Source: an uncultured Oscillospiraceae bacterium
Lineage (GTDB): Bacteria; Bacillota; Clostridia; Oscillospirales; Oscillospiraceae
Reading direction: 5' to 3'
DNA length: 8,017 nt
NCBI GenBank assembly: GCA_934630555.1
Contig: CAKTXB010000080.1
Span: forward strand, 1-8,017
A model generated the notes under the pieces. That model searched no databases, had not been told where the DNA came from, and saw nothing but the letters and a program-made list of their open reading frames with translations. A program made the position numbers and the translations under genes. Shown here piece by piece: positions 1-7,145 of the stretch; within the stretch, counting starts at the first letter, position 1; every line of letters begins with the position of its first letter.

Positions 1-13
1 GCTACACTATATA

Positions 14-37
14 TTAAAGATGAGATACTCCTATAAT
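14..37 (+). promoter_or_regulatory. Possible promoter of the LysR-corrinoid operon
   Basis: A perfect TATAAT -10 hexamer lies at 32-37, about 14 bases before the ribosome binding site of the LysR gene. No convincing -35 hexamer sits 16-18 bp upstream; that stretch is AT-rich (ATATATTAAAG). A short dyad, GAG-ATA-CTC at 22-30, touches the upstream edge of the -10. It could be part of a regulator site, possibly for autoregulation, but it is too short to claim. The window starts only 31 bp upstream, so upstream activator sites and the neighbouring gene cannot be seen. Confidence 0.4.
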
Positions 38-66
38 AACGCAGCGCCGCAAAGGAGGTGCTCCGC

Positions 67-912
67 ATGGAACTGCGTCAACTGAAATATTTTCTCACCG
101 TTGCTGATACACGCAGCTTCGTCAGTGCGGCCAGCCGCCTGTTCATCTCCCGGCAGGCTGTCAGCAAAGCCATCTCGCAGCTGGAAGAAGAGTTGAACAC
201 CGAGCTGTTTCTGCGTGACAGCTCCGGTGCATTTTTAACGCCCGCCGGCGTCATGTTTTATGAGCGTGTGCGCAATATCGTTCTCGATCTTGACCATCTG
301 TGCAGTGAAATGCAGGAACAGAGCCGCCGCTATCACCAGCGCGTCCGTCTGGCCTTTGCCCCCGGCATACTGCCTGCCTATGAAGACGCGTTATGCGCCT
401 TTGCCGCGCAGCAGACAAATATCGACATTCTTTACGATGAGTTTTCCTCTGGCGAATGCCTCGCCCGCCTCAGCGCGCGCGAAGCCGACCTTGTCGTCAC
501 CGGCGTCTACACCAATGACAGCACCACCGGCTCGTGGTCCGTCCGCAACGTGCCGCTGGGCCTGCTCGCCGCCGATGACTCTGCCGGCGCATGGGATGAC
601 CCGCAAACCGTGTTCGCCTGCCTCGAGGATGCGCAGCTCCAGCGTGTGTTTGAGCGTGCCGGCAAGCCCGTCCGCTACCGCGGCTATGACCGCGCGCGTC
701 TGTTCGACCTCGCCGCTGCCGGGCATTGCCGCGTGCTGCTTCCGCAGCTCATGCAGCCTGCCGCCGCCCGCGGCCTTGTGTGGACGCCACAGCCGCAGCT
801 GCCCGTCTGGCGGCTGTATTGCAGCTATCTGCGCAGCAATGAAAAAAATGATCTGTACCGCACCGTGCTCGACGCCCTGCTCTGGCAGGTGTTCGGCATC
901 AGCGCAGCATAA
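67..912 (+). CDS. LysR-family transcriptional regulator
   Basis: This is a 281-aa DNA-binding regulator of the LysR type. The N-terminus (about residues 1-60) is the classic winged helix-turn-helix: LKYFLTVADTRSFVSAASRL, then ISRQAVSKAISQLEEEL, then the wing ending in LTPAG. Residues from about 90 to the end form the periplasmic-binding-protein-like effector domain, which is divergent and gives no ligand clue. ATG at 67 is preferred to the GTG at 58 because the GTG lies inside the ribosome binding site (AAAGGAGG, 51-58), 8 bases before the ATG. The gene is slightly shorter than most LysR proteins (about 290-310 aa) but looks complete. It is the first gene of the operon, 14 bp before the corrinoid protein gene and on the same strand, whereas most LysR genes diverge from their targets. 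It therefore probably controls its own operon in response to a methylated substrate or C1 metabolite. That role is inference. Confidence 0.93.
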   Translation: MELRQLKYFLTVADTRSFVSAASRLFISRQAVSKAISQLEEELNTELFLRDSSGAFLTPAGVMFYERVRNIVLDLDHLCSEMQEQSRRYHQRVRLAFAPGILPAYEDALCAFAAQQTNIDILYDEFSSGECLARLSAREADLVVTGVYTNDSTTGSWSVRNVPLGLLAADDSAGAWDDPQTVFACLEDAQLQRVFERAGKPVRYRGYDRARLFDLAAAGHCRVLLPQLMQPAAARGLVWTPQPQLPVWRLYCSYLRSNEKNDLYRTVLDALLWQVFGISAA

Positions 913-926
913 GGGGGCAGGCCGAT

Positions 927-1583
927 ATGTATACACTTCAGGACCTGACTTGCATTGTTGCAAACGGCAATGTCAGAGAGATCACCGCCTGCGTCAAAGT
1001 ACTGCTGGACGCCGGAATTGATTTTAAAACCATGCTTTGCCAAAGCATCATGCCCGCGCTGGATGATGTTGGCCACCGCTTTGAAACGCAGCAGATCTTC
1101 ATTCCCGAAATGCTGCTGGCTGCGCGCACCGTCAAGCTGGCCTATGAGGTCGTCCGCGCCGAGGGCGGCGATGCGGCCATCACGACCACCGGCAAAAAAA
1201 TGGTGCTCGGCACTGTCGCCGGCGACCTGCATGACATCGGCAAAAACATCGTGGCCCAAACGGTACTCTTTTCCGGTATCGAGGTCATTGACCTTGGTGT
1301 GGACGTTCCTGCAGACCGCTTTGTTCAGGCCGCCGAGCAGGATGAAACCGTCGCCATCGTCGGCGTGTCAGCGCTGCTCACCTCCACGCTCCCGGCCATG
1401 CGCAAAACGGTGGACGCTCTGCGTAAAAGCTCTGCCTACGGCCGCTTCCGCATCATGGTCGGCGGAGCGCCGGTCACGGCCGCCTACGCCCGCAAGATCA
1501 GCGCAGACTATTACACCGACACCGCTTACGAAGCCGCCGTTGTTGCGCGTAAAATCGTAGAGGAGGCCATACACAATGGCTAA
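927..1583 (+). CDS. Methyltransferase-type corrinoid (B12-binding) protein
   Basis: This is a 218-aa cytoplasmic corrinoid protein of the MtaC/MtbC/MttC/MtqC kind. It carries a methyl group on the cobalt of a cobamide between a substrate methyltransferase and an acceptor methyltransferase. Residues about 1-85 form the helical cap domain (MPALDDVGHRF, then IPEMLLAARTVK). Residues 92-218 form the Rossmann-like B12 domain. The base-off/His-on signature is intact: D100-L-H102-D-I-G105, where H102 would be the lower axial cobalt ligand. S148-x-L150 and the G179-G180 loop (VGGAPVT), which line the nucleotide tail, are also present. Length matches the family. A GGGGG ribosome site lies at 913-917. 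The next gene, the reductive activator, starts 8 bp before this one ends, suggesting translational coupling of the carrier to its repair enzyme. The substrate cannot be read from the sequence because no methyltransferase is in the window. Confidence 0.95.
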   Translation: MYTLQDLTCIVANGNVREITACVKVLLDAGIDFKTMLCQSIMPALDDVGHRFETQQIFIPEMLLAARTVKLAYEVVRAEGGDAAITTTGKKMVLGTVAGDLHDIGKNIVAQTVLFSGIEVIDLGVDVPADRFVQAAEQDETVAIVGVSALLTSTLPAMRKTVDALRKSSAYGRFRIMVGGAPVTAAYARKISADYYTDTAYEAAVVARKIVEEAIHNG

Positions 1584-3078
1584 TACATACACCATCACCA
1601 TAAACGGCCGCGCATGCCCGGCGCAGCCTGGCCAAACGCTTCTTGAGGTGCTGCGCGCCGCCGGCCTCCATCCCGACGCCCCCTGCGGCGGCAAGGGCAC
1701 GTGCGGCAAATGCCGCGTGCAGGTAAACGGCGTTTGGCAGCTCGCGTGCCAAACCAGGGTCGACCGTGACCTGACTGTCACGCTGCCGGAATCCACTCCC
1801 GCCAGCATCCTCACCAGCGGCCGGAATACCGTGGCCGCCGATGGTCAAAATGCCTATGCCATCGCGTTTGACATTGGCACGACCACGCTCGCCGGCTTCC
1901 TGCTGGATGGAAAAAGCGGTCAAACGCTGGCCTCCGTCAGCGCGCTCAACCCGCAGATCGCCTATGGCGCGGACGTCATCTCCCGCATCCAGCACGTGCT
2001 GGCAAACGGCGGCGCAGAAATGCAGCAGTGCATCCGCGACGCCCTCGCAGCGCTCACGCTGGAAGCGTGCCAAAAGGCCCGGATCGCCTCTGCCGATGTG
2101 ACCGTCGGCGCCATTGTCGGCAACACCGCCATGCACCACCTGCTGCTGGGCCTCGACCCCACCCCGCTCGTCCGCCCGCCCTATATGCCCGCCGTGCGCG
2201 AGGCTCTGCGCGTGCCCGCCGCGGGCCTGCTGCCCATTGCCCCGCACGCGCAGGTGCGCATCCTGCCCAACATCGCGGGCTTTGTCGGAGCCGACACCGT
2301 CGGCTGCCTGCTGGCAGCCGACTATGACCACCTTGAGCCGCTCAGCCTGATGATCGACATCGGCACAAACGGTGAAATGGTGCTTGGCAACCGGCACCGC
2401 CGTATCGCCTGCTCCACTGCTGCCGGCCCGGCCTTTGAGGGTGCCAATATCTACTGTGGGATGCGCGGTGCGCACGGCGCCATTGACCACATATCTCTGG
2501 AAAACGGCCGCCTCCGCTGCTCCGTGATCGGCGGCAGCACCGCCGCCGGCCTCTGCGGCTCCGGTCTGCTCGACGCTGTGGCCTGCGCGCTGGACGCCGG
2601 TCTCATCGACCCCACCGGCCGCATGGACGACACCGTTGGTACCTCCGACCAGTGGACACAGATAAACGGTCTCAAGGCCCTCCGCCTGCAAGGCGACGTT
2701 GTGCTCACACAAAAAGACGTGCGCGAGGTGCAGCTTGCCAAAGCCGCCATTCGCGCAGGGATCGAGCTTATGGCCAAACAGTTCGGCGTCACGCCGGACG
2801 ACATTCAAACCGTCTATCTCGCCGGCGCATTCGGCAACTACCTGAGTCCGGCCTCCGCCTGCCGCATCGGCATGATCCCACCGTGTCTGCTGTCAAAGAT
2901 CACGCCCGTCGGCAATGCCGCCGGCAGCGGCGTCAAAATGGCCGCAGCCAGTGAGGCCGCCATGGCCCGCGCCGAGCGCCTTGCCGCCGAAACTGAATTC
3001 CTTGAGCTGGCAAGTCTGCCCGAATTTCAGGATGAATACGTCGACCGCATGGCCTTTGAGGAGGAGGACGACCTGTGA
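1576..3078 (+). CDS. RACo-type reductive activator of corrinoid proteins (2Fe-2S plus ASKHA domains)
   Basis: This 500-aa protein probably uses ATP and a low-potential electron to return inactive Co(II) corrinoid protein to Co(I), as RACo and RamQ/RamA-like activators do. Residues 1-80 are a ferredoxin-like 2Fe-2S domain with ligands C37, C43, C46 and C58 (PCGGKGTCGKC, then LAC). A short linker leads into an ASKHA ATPase fold. The first phosphate loop is D99-IGTTT. The second is D261-IGTNGE, followed by the adenosine-side motif AGLCGSGLLD (324-333) and the C-terminal VYLAGAFGNY (413-422) typical of the DUF4445/RACo C-domain. Characterised RACo proteins are, as I recall, about 600 aa or more, so this is a compact version, but all expected motifs are present. 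ATG at 1576 follows AGGAGG (1561-1566). The start overlaps the corrinoid gene by 8 bp and the end overlaps the DUF2284 gene by 4 bp. The neighbouring corrinoid protein is its likely substrate. Confidence 0.93.
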   Translation: MANTYTITINGRACPAQPGQTLLEVLRAAGLHPDAPCGGKGTCGKCRVQVNGVWQLACQTRVDRDLTVTLPESTPASILTSGRNTVAADGQNAYAIAFDIGTTTLAGFLLDGKSGQTLASVSALNPQIAYGADVISRIQHVLANGGAEMQQCIRDALAALTLEACQKARIASADVTVGAIVGNTAMHHLLLGLDPTPLVRPPYMPAVREALRVPAAGLLPIAPHAQVRILPNIAGFVGADTVGCLLAADYDHLEPLSLMIDIGTNGEMVLGNRHRRIACSTAAGPAFEGANIYCGMRGAHGAIDHISLENGRLRCSVIGGSTAAGLCGSGLLDAVACALDAGLIDPTGRMDDTVGTSDQWTQINGLKALRLQGDVVLTQKDVREVQLAKAAIRAGIELMAKQFGVTPDDIQTVYLAGAFGNYLSPASACRIGMIPPCLLSKITPVGNAAGSGVKMAAASEAAMARAERLAAETEFLELASLPEFQDEYVDRMAFEEEDDL

Positions 3079-3608
3079 AAACCGAACAAGAACTTTGCGC
3101 CATGGCGCTGGATGCCGGCTTCACCACTGCCGCGCCGCTGAATGTCACCACGTTGGAGGTGCATGAGGAGGTGCGCGCCATGTGTGCCTCCGATAAATGC
3201 CACGCCTACGGCAAAAACTGGACGTGTCCGCCGGAATGCGGCACACTGGAACAGTGCGCCGCCCGTATGAAGCCCTATCAAAGCGGCCTGCTCCTGCAGA
3301 CCACCGGCCAACTGGAAGACTCGTTCGACTATGAAGGCATGATGGGCATTGAAAGCCGCCATCGCGCGGCGCTGCACACCTTTGCCGTTCAGCTGCGTGC
3401 GCTCTATCCAAGCGCTCTCTGTCTGGGTGCCGGCGGCTGCCGTGTGTGTAAAACGTGCGCCCATCCCGCCCCCTGCCGCTTCCCCGATCGTGCCTGCTCA
3501 TCCATGGAAGCCTACGGCCTGCTCGTCACCGAGGTCTGCACCCGCAACAACGCTCCCTACTATCACGGCCCCAACACCATCACCTACACCGCCTGCGTCC
3601 TATATTAA
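3075..3608 (+). CDS. DUF2284-family cysteine-rich metal-binding protein, function unknown
   Basis: This 177-aa protein has about a dozen cysteines and matches the DUF2284 'predicted metal-binding' pattern. The N-terminal half has C37-x4-C42, then NWTCPPEC (C51, C55) and C61. The C-terminal half has LGAGGC (C122), C125-x2-C128, C134-RFPD, C141 and the SSMEAYGLLV stretch. Such spacing suggests bound iron-sulfur clusters or other metal, but the biochemical role is not known to me. The start is GTG at 3075, in a GTGA overlap with the activator's stop codon, preceded by GAGGAGG (3061-3067) inside the activator gene. Translation is therefore probably coupled to RACo. I see no signal peptide or membrane segment, so it is likely cytoplasmic. 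Its place suggests an accessory to corrinoid activation, for example as electron donor or in metal or cofactor handling. That is inference. Confidence 0.88.
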   Translation: MKTEQELCAMALDAGFTTAAPLNVTTLEVHEEVRAMCASDKCHAYGKNWTCPPECGTLEQCAARMKPYQSGLLLQTTGQLEDSFDYEGMMGIESRHRAALHTFAVQLRALYPSALCLGAGGCRVCKTCAHPAPCRFPDRACSSMEAYGLLVTEVCTRNNAPYYHGPNTITYTACVLY

Positions 3609-3626
3609 ATGGCAGCATCAGCTGAC

Positions 3627-3645
3627 AAGGAGGCTCTTCCGCATA
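3627..3645 (+). other. Orphan ribosome-binding site without a start codon
   Basis: AAGGAGG (3627-3633) is followed by CTCTTCCGC and then ATA where an ATG would be expected. The stretch closely resembles the LysR start at 51-69 (AAAGGAGG, then TGCTCCGC, then ATG). No ORF starts here, and the terminator hairpin begins at 3652. It may be the remnant of a lost downstream gene, or chance. Confidence 0.35.
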
Positions 3646-3651
3646 AAAATC

Positions 3652-3688
3652 CCCCACGGAACGCTGCAAGCCGCAGCATTCCGTGGGG
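3652..3688. terminator. Bidirectional rho-independent terminator between converging operons
   Basis: CCCCACGGAA (3652-3661) pairs perfectly with TTCCGTGGGG (3679-3688). After one C/A mismatch (3662/3678), GCTGC (3663-3667) pairs with GCAGC (3673-3677) around the five-base loop AAGCC. On the + strand the stem is followed by TTTT (3689-3692). On the - strand it is followed by G, A and then TTTTT (complement of 3645-3649). It lies 43 bp after the DUF2284 stop and 21 bp beyond the end of the FGGY kinase gene, so it should stop transcription from both sides. Confidence 0.93.
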
Positions 3689-3709
3689 TTTTCGCATCTA
3701 CAGGGAGCT

Positions 3710-5227
3710 TTAGCGCGCGTTATACACGCGCAGTGGTTCCAGCGCCGGATAGATGCTGCTGTAAGCCTTATAAAATTCCGCATAGCTTGCGGCCAGCTCT
3801 GTATTCGGTTCCACACGGTCTATGATATGCACCGCCTGCTTCGCCGCGTCCGCCTCACTGGCATATACGCCGGAAGCCAGACCCGCCAGCATCGCCGCGC
3901 CAAGGCAGCCCGCCTCGTCACACTGCAGCTGCAGCATCGTCTTGCCTGCCAGCGCCGCGCGCAGCTCCAGCGAGAAATGCGCCTTGCCGCCGCCGCCGTT
4001 AATACGCACCTGCGAAAAATGCCCGGCGTGCTTGTCCAGCACCGATGTCACCGTCTTAAACTCACACGCAATGCCCTCATAAATAGCCTTATAGAGCTTA
4101 TGCCGTGTTGTGTGCGGCGTAATGCCAATGATCGTACCCGTCGAGCGCACATCATTATAGGGATTGCACGCGCCCACAAAGTGCGGCATAAAGAACACAT
4201 CCGTCGGCTTGCTGCCCAGCGCCGCTACCTGCATGGTCAGATAATCATACACCGAAATACCCGCTTCCTGCGCCGCCGCATAGTCCGCCGCCGCAAACTC
4301 CGACAAATACCACGACGTTGCAAACCCCGCCGGAAACAGCGCCAGCGACAAATAGCGGTCCTTCAGCACATGGCAGTACGTATTCAGGCTCACTGCCAGC
4401 GCCTCCCGGCTCGTGTTCGGCGTCACCACCGGGATGGTAATGCCCTCATAGCTGCCCGCCTGATCCGCTGCGGTGTCCTCCGCCAGCGCGCCCGAGCCAA
4501 ACGCCGAGCACGGGCAATCGTGTCCGCCCGTTACAACGGCCACCCCTTCCTGCAAGCCCAGCAGCTCCGCCGTCGCCCGGTCCAGCCGCCCCACCAGCGT
4601 GCCCGACGGCACAGGCGTGCCCAGCTTTTCGCGGCTGATGCCGCTGGCCGTCAGGATCTCATCCGACCAGTCGCGCCGCCGGATGTCCAGCATAAATGTC
4701 CGGCAGCAGCTGGAATAGTTGCACAGCGGTTCAAACCCAAGCCGCATCATCAGAAAATCCTCGCAGCTCACAAGCTTTGCCGCTTTTGTATACAGCTCCG
4801 GCTCATGCTTTTTGAACCACATCAGCTCCGATACGCCATACATCGTATGCGCCGGCTCACCCGTGATCTGATACAGGTCCTCCTTGCTGATTTTTCCGCA
4901 CAGCTCCTGGATCTCCGCCGTGCCGCGATTGTCCGCGTTCATAAATGTGGGCCGGATGGGCAGTCCATCCTTGTCCACCGCGATCATCGTTTCGCCCTGC
5001 GTGCTGAAGGCCAGCGCCGTCACGGGGTCGCCCTGCGTTTTGGCCGACACTGCACGTACCGTATGTACCACAGCCTCCCAAAACAGATTCGCGTCAATTT
5101 CCACATACCCCGGCTGCGGGCTGTAGGTCTTGTAGCCGTGCGAGGCCGTCGCCAACGGCGTGCCGCTGACAGAAAATACGACTGCCTTACAGCTGTTCGT
5201 GCCAAGGTCGATTCCCAATAAGCTCAT
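3710..5227 (-). CDS. FGGY-family carbohydrate kinase (xylulokinase-like)
   Basis: This 505-aa kinase transfers the ATP gamma-phosphate to a sugar, most likely a ketose feeding the adjacent transketolase. The N-terminal domain starts with phosphate loop GIDLGTNSCK (D7). The sugar-side region is STQGET (75-80) followed by FMNADNRG (95-102). The catalytic aspartate is D237 in VTGGHDCPCSAFGSG. The C-terminal ATP/adenosine motif is INGGGGKAHFSLELRAALAG (409-428), and GCLGAAMLAG follows at 440-449. Length is normal for FGGY kinases. The substrate motif differs from the Met-His-Gly motif usual in D-xylulokinases, so the sugar is uncertain: xylulose, ribulose, apulose or another ketose are possible. 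It starts 3 bp after the transketolase stop, with its AAGGGAG ribosome site inside the end of that gene, so the two are co-transcribed and probably translationally coupled. It ends just before the shared terminator. Confidence 0.93.
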   Translation of the reverse strand: MSLLGIDLGTNSCKAVVFSVSGTPLATASHGYKTYSPQPGYVEIDANLFWEAVVHTVRAVSAKTQGDPVTALAFSTQGETMIAVDKDGLPIRPTFMNADNRGTAEIQELCGKISKEDLYQITGEPAHTMYGVSELMWFKKHEPELYTKAAKLVSCEDFLMMRLGFEPLCNYSSCCRTFMLDIRRRDWSDEILTASGISREKLGTPVPSGTLVGRLDRATAELLGLQEGVAVVTGGHDCPCSAFGSGALAEDTAADQAGSYEGITIPVVTPNTSREALAVSLNTYCHVLKDRYLSLALFPAGFATSWYLSEFAAADYAAAQEAGISVYDYLTMQVAALGSKPTDVFFMPHFVGACNPYNDVRSTGTIIGITPHTTRHKLYKAIYEGIACEFKTVTSVLDKHAGHFSQVRINGGGGKAHFSLELRAALAGKTMLQLQCDEAGCLGAAMLAGLASGVYASEADAAKQAVHIIDRVEPNTELAASYAEFYKAYSSIYPALEPLRVYNAR

Positions 5228-5230
5228 ACT

Positions 5231-7138
5231 TTATGCTCCCTTCTGAAAAAATGCCAGAACATGACCGGCGATCGCCGCCGCGTCCAGTCCATACAGCTGA
5301 TACAGCTCCGCCGCTTTTGCCGACCCGCCGTAGCGCTCCAGACCATAGCAGCGCAGCGGCGCGGTTATGCCGTTCTGTGCCAAAAACAGTGCGATCTGCG
5401 CGCCAAGGCCCGTGCGCACGTTGTGGTCCTCTACCACAAACATCGGTCCGTTCGCCGCCTGCCGCAGCGCATCTTCATCCAGTGCCAGCGGGCAGGAGAT
5501 ATTCAAAACGCCGCAGTGAATGTCTTTCGCCTCCAGCTGCGCCGCCGCCGCCAGCGCCGTGTGCAGCAGCGTGCCATAGCTGATGATGGTTGCATCTGCG
5601 CCCGCGCGCACCCAGTCGGCCCTGCCGTATGTAAACGTGTAGTCCATGCCAAACAGCGGCATGCCGTCTGCCGTTTTCACGATCGGCAGCTCCGACCGGC
5701 CAACCGCCACGCAGCCCGCCTTCGTTGATGCCGCCAAATACCGCACCGCGCGGTCTGTCTGGTTGCCGTCCGCCGGCAAAATGAGCTGGAGATCATACAA
5801 ATTTGCCGCCAACCCAATGTAGTCGATGCACTGGTGCGTTTTGCCGTCTGGCCCAACATCCAGTCCGCAGTGCGTCGTCAGAATTTTCAGCGGTGCATGA
5901 TTCATCGTACACGACCGGATCTGCCCATACGGCTCGCCCAACGCAAACGACGCGAACGTTGAAAACACTGCGTTCACCCCGCTGGCCGCCATACCGCCCG
6001 CCACACACACGGCGTTCTGCTCCGCAATGCCGCACTGCACACTGCGCGCTGGATTTTCCTTCATAAACGCCGCCAGCCCGGTCGAGGGAGCCACATCGCA
6101 ATCCACTGCCACCGGCCGCTGTGCCTGCGGCAGCTGCGCGGCATAGTCGCGCAGCGCCTCGCCCGCTGCCTTGCGGCAGGCCACCGGCGCGGTATACGTG
6201 ATGCCGCCCGCCGCCTCCGGCCATGCCGCAGCCTTGGTATGCAGCGCCGGTTTTTCCGGCGCCGTAAACGGCAGATCGCGATACGGTGCCAGCAGCGTGC
6301 GCGCCTTTTCCAGCTGCTCCGCATTCAGGAAACTGCCATGATACTTCTCGTTGTTCTCAATAAACGGCAGCCCCTTGCCCATGACCGTCCGCCCCAAAAT
6401 GACGCACGGCACATCCTTCGACGCATACGCCGTCCGGAACGCGTCATACAGCGCCATTGGGTCATGTCCGTCAATGCAGAGGACCCGCCAGCCATAGGCC
6501 GCATAGCGCTCCGGCAGATGCAGCGGCAGCACCTCCTCCACATCGCCGCTGCACTGCAGTCCGTTCCAGTCTACAAATGCCGTCAGCGTGCCGAGCTTGT
6601 ACTTTGCCGCCAGCGCCATGGCCTCCGTGATCTGGCCCTTGTCGTTTTCACCATCGCCCATAAACACAAACGTGTGGCTGTCATAGCCCTGCACCCGCGC
6701 AGCCAGTGCCATGCCGCAGCCAACGGACAAGCCCTGCCCCAGACTGCCGCTGCCCCAGTCCACGCCGCGCGCGGCCATGGACGGGTGCCCCTCATACCGT
6801 CCCGGGATCCGGCGATACTCCCGGAACAGAGCTTCCCGCGGAATATATCCCATTGCCGCCAGGATCGTGTAAACTGCCGGTGAGATATGTCCGTGGCTCA
6901 CCACCACACGGTCGCGCGCCGGGTCGTCCGCATTCTCTGCGCTCATGCTGCCGCCAAGATAGGCCATCAGCAGCGCGTCAATGGTCGAATACGAGCCGCC
7001 CAGATGCCCGGAGCCCGCCGTCGCGATCAGCTCCAGAATATCGCTGCGCAGCCGCATGGACGCATCATGAAACGCCGCGCAGTCCTGCGGCGAGAGCGCA
7101 GGCTTTTGAAATTTAAAAATACCGGGATCGAATTGCAT
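5231..7138 (-). CDS. tkt: Transketolase (single-chain, thiamine diphosphate-dependent)
   Basis: This 635-aa enzyme moves a two-carbon ketol unit between sugar phosphates. The N-terminal Pyr/PP half has GSGHLGG (H45), HGH (82-84), GHPS (H118) and GSLGQGL (131-137). The ThDP/metal motif runs from GDGEN (161-165) to N192 in DWNGLQ, and H267 follows. The C-terminal half has R322 in ACRKAA, the catalytic glutamate E373 in GIAEQN, H423 and H435 in the block THCGLDVGPDGKTHQ, and R481. By alignment from memory, R322, H423 and R481 match the phosphate-binding residues of E. coli transketolase, so substrates are probably phosphorylated sugars. It is shorter than the E. coli enzyme (663 aa) and resembles a fusion of the two-subunit form; no frameshift is seen. 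The family also includes DXS-like, dihydroxyacetone synthase and apulose-4-phosphate enzymes. It leads a two-gene operon with the FGGY kinase and has a hairpin leader directly before its ATG. Confidence 0.93.
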   Translation of the reverse strand: MQFDPGIFKFQKPALSPQDCAAFHDASMRLRSDILELIATAGSGHLGGSYSTIDALLMAYLGGSMSAENADDPARDRVVVSHGHISPAVYTILAAMGYIPREALFREYRRIPGRYEGHPSMAARGVDWGSGSLGQGLSVGCGMALAARVQGYDSHTFVFMGDGENDKGQITEAMALAAKYKLGTLTAFVDWNGLQCSGDVEEVLPLHLPERYAAYGWRVLCIDGHDPMALYDAFRTAYASKDVPCVILGRTVMGKGLPFIENNEKYHGSFLNAEQLEKARTLLAPYRDLPFTAPEKPALHTKAAAWPEAAGGITYTAPVACRKAAGEALRDYAAQLPQAQRPVAVDCDVAPSTGLAAFMKENPARSVQCGIAEQNAVCVAGGMAASGVNAVFSTFASFALGEPYGQIRSCTMNHAPLKILTTHCGLDVGPDGKTHQCIDYIGLAANLYDLQLILPADGNQTDRAVRYLAASTKAGCVAVGRSELPIVKTADGMPLFGMDYTFTYGRADWVRAGADATIISYGTLLHTALAAAAQLEAKDIHCGVLNISCPLALDEDALRQAANGPMFVVEDHNVRTGLGAQIALFLAQNGITAPLRCYGLERYGGSAKAAELYQLYGLDAAAIAGHVLAFFQKGA

Positions 7139-7145
7139 GAAAAAA

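Noticed and set aside
58..66. An upstream GTG start that would extend the LysR protein by three residues
   Set aside because: The GTG overlaps the AAAGGAGG site that is correctly spaced for the ATG at 67, and the protein then begins at the usual LysR N-terminus.
1498..2808. A 436-codon open frame on the - strand across the RACo gene
   Set aside because: The opposite strand encodes an unmistakable RACo protein. The antisense frame is low-complexity (Gly, Ala, His, Asp) with no family motif and no supported start.
3609..3713. A 34-codon ORF starting with the ATG directly after the DUF2284 stop codon (TAAATG)
   Set aside because: It has no own ribosome site and runs through the terminator hairpin into the convergent gene's end. 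The peptide has no recognisable feature.
3683..5221. A 512-codon open frame on the + strand, antisense to almost the whole FGGY kinase gene
   Set aside because: It is rich in Arg, His and Gln, has no recognisable motif, and begins inside the terminator hairpin. It is a shadow of the GC-rich codon bias of the real kinase gene.
5231..7138. A CRISPR array, transposon end or other mobile element in or near the sugar genes
   Set aside because: I saw no regularly spaced repeats, no terminal inverted repeats and no transposase or integrase motif. Base composition looks even across the genes.
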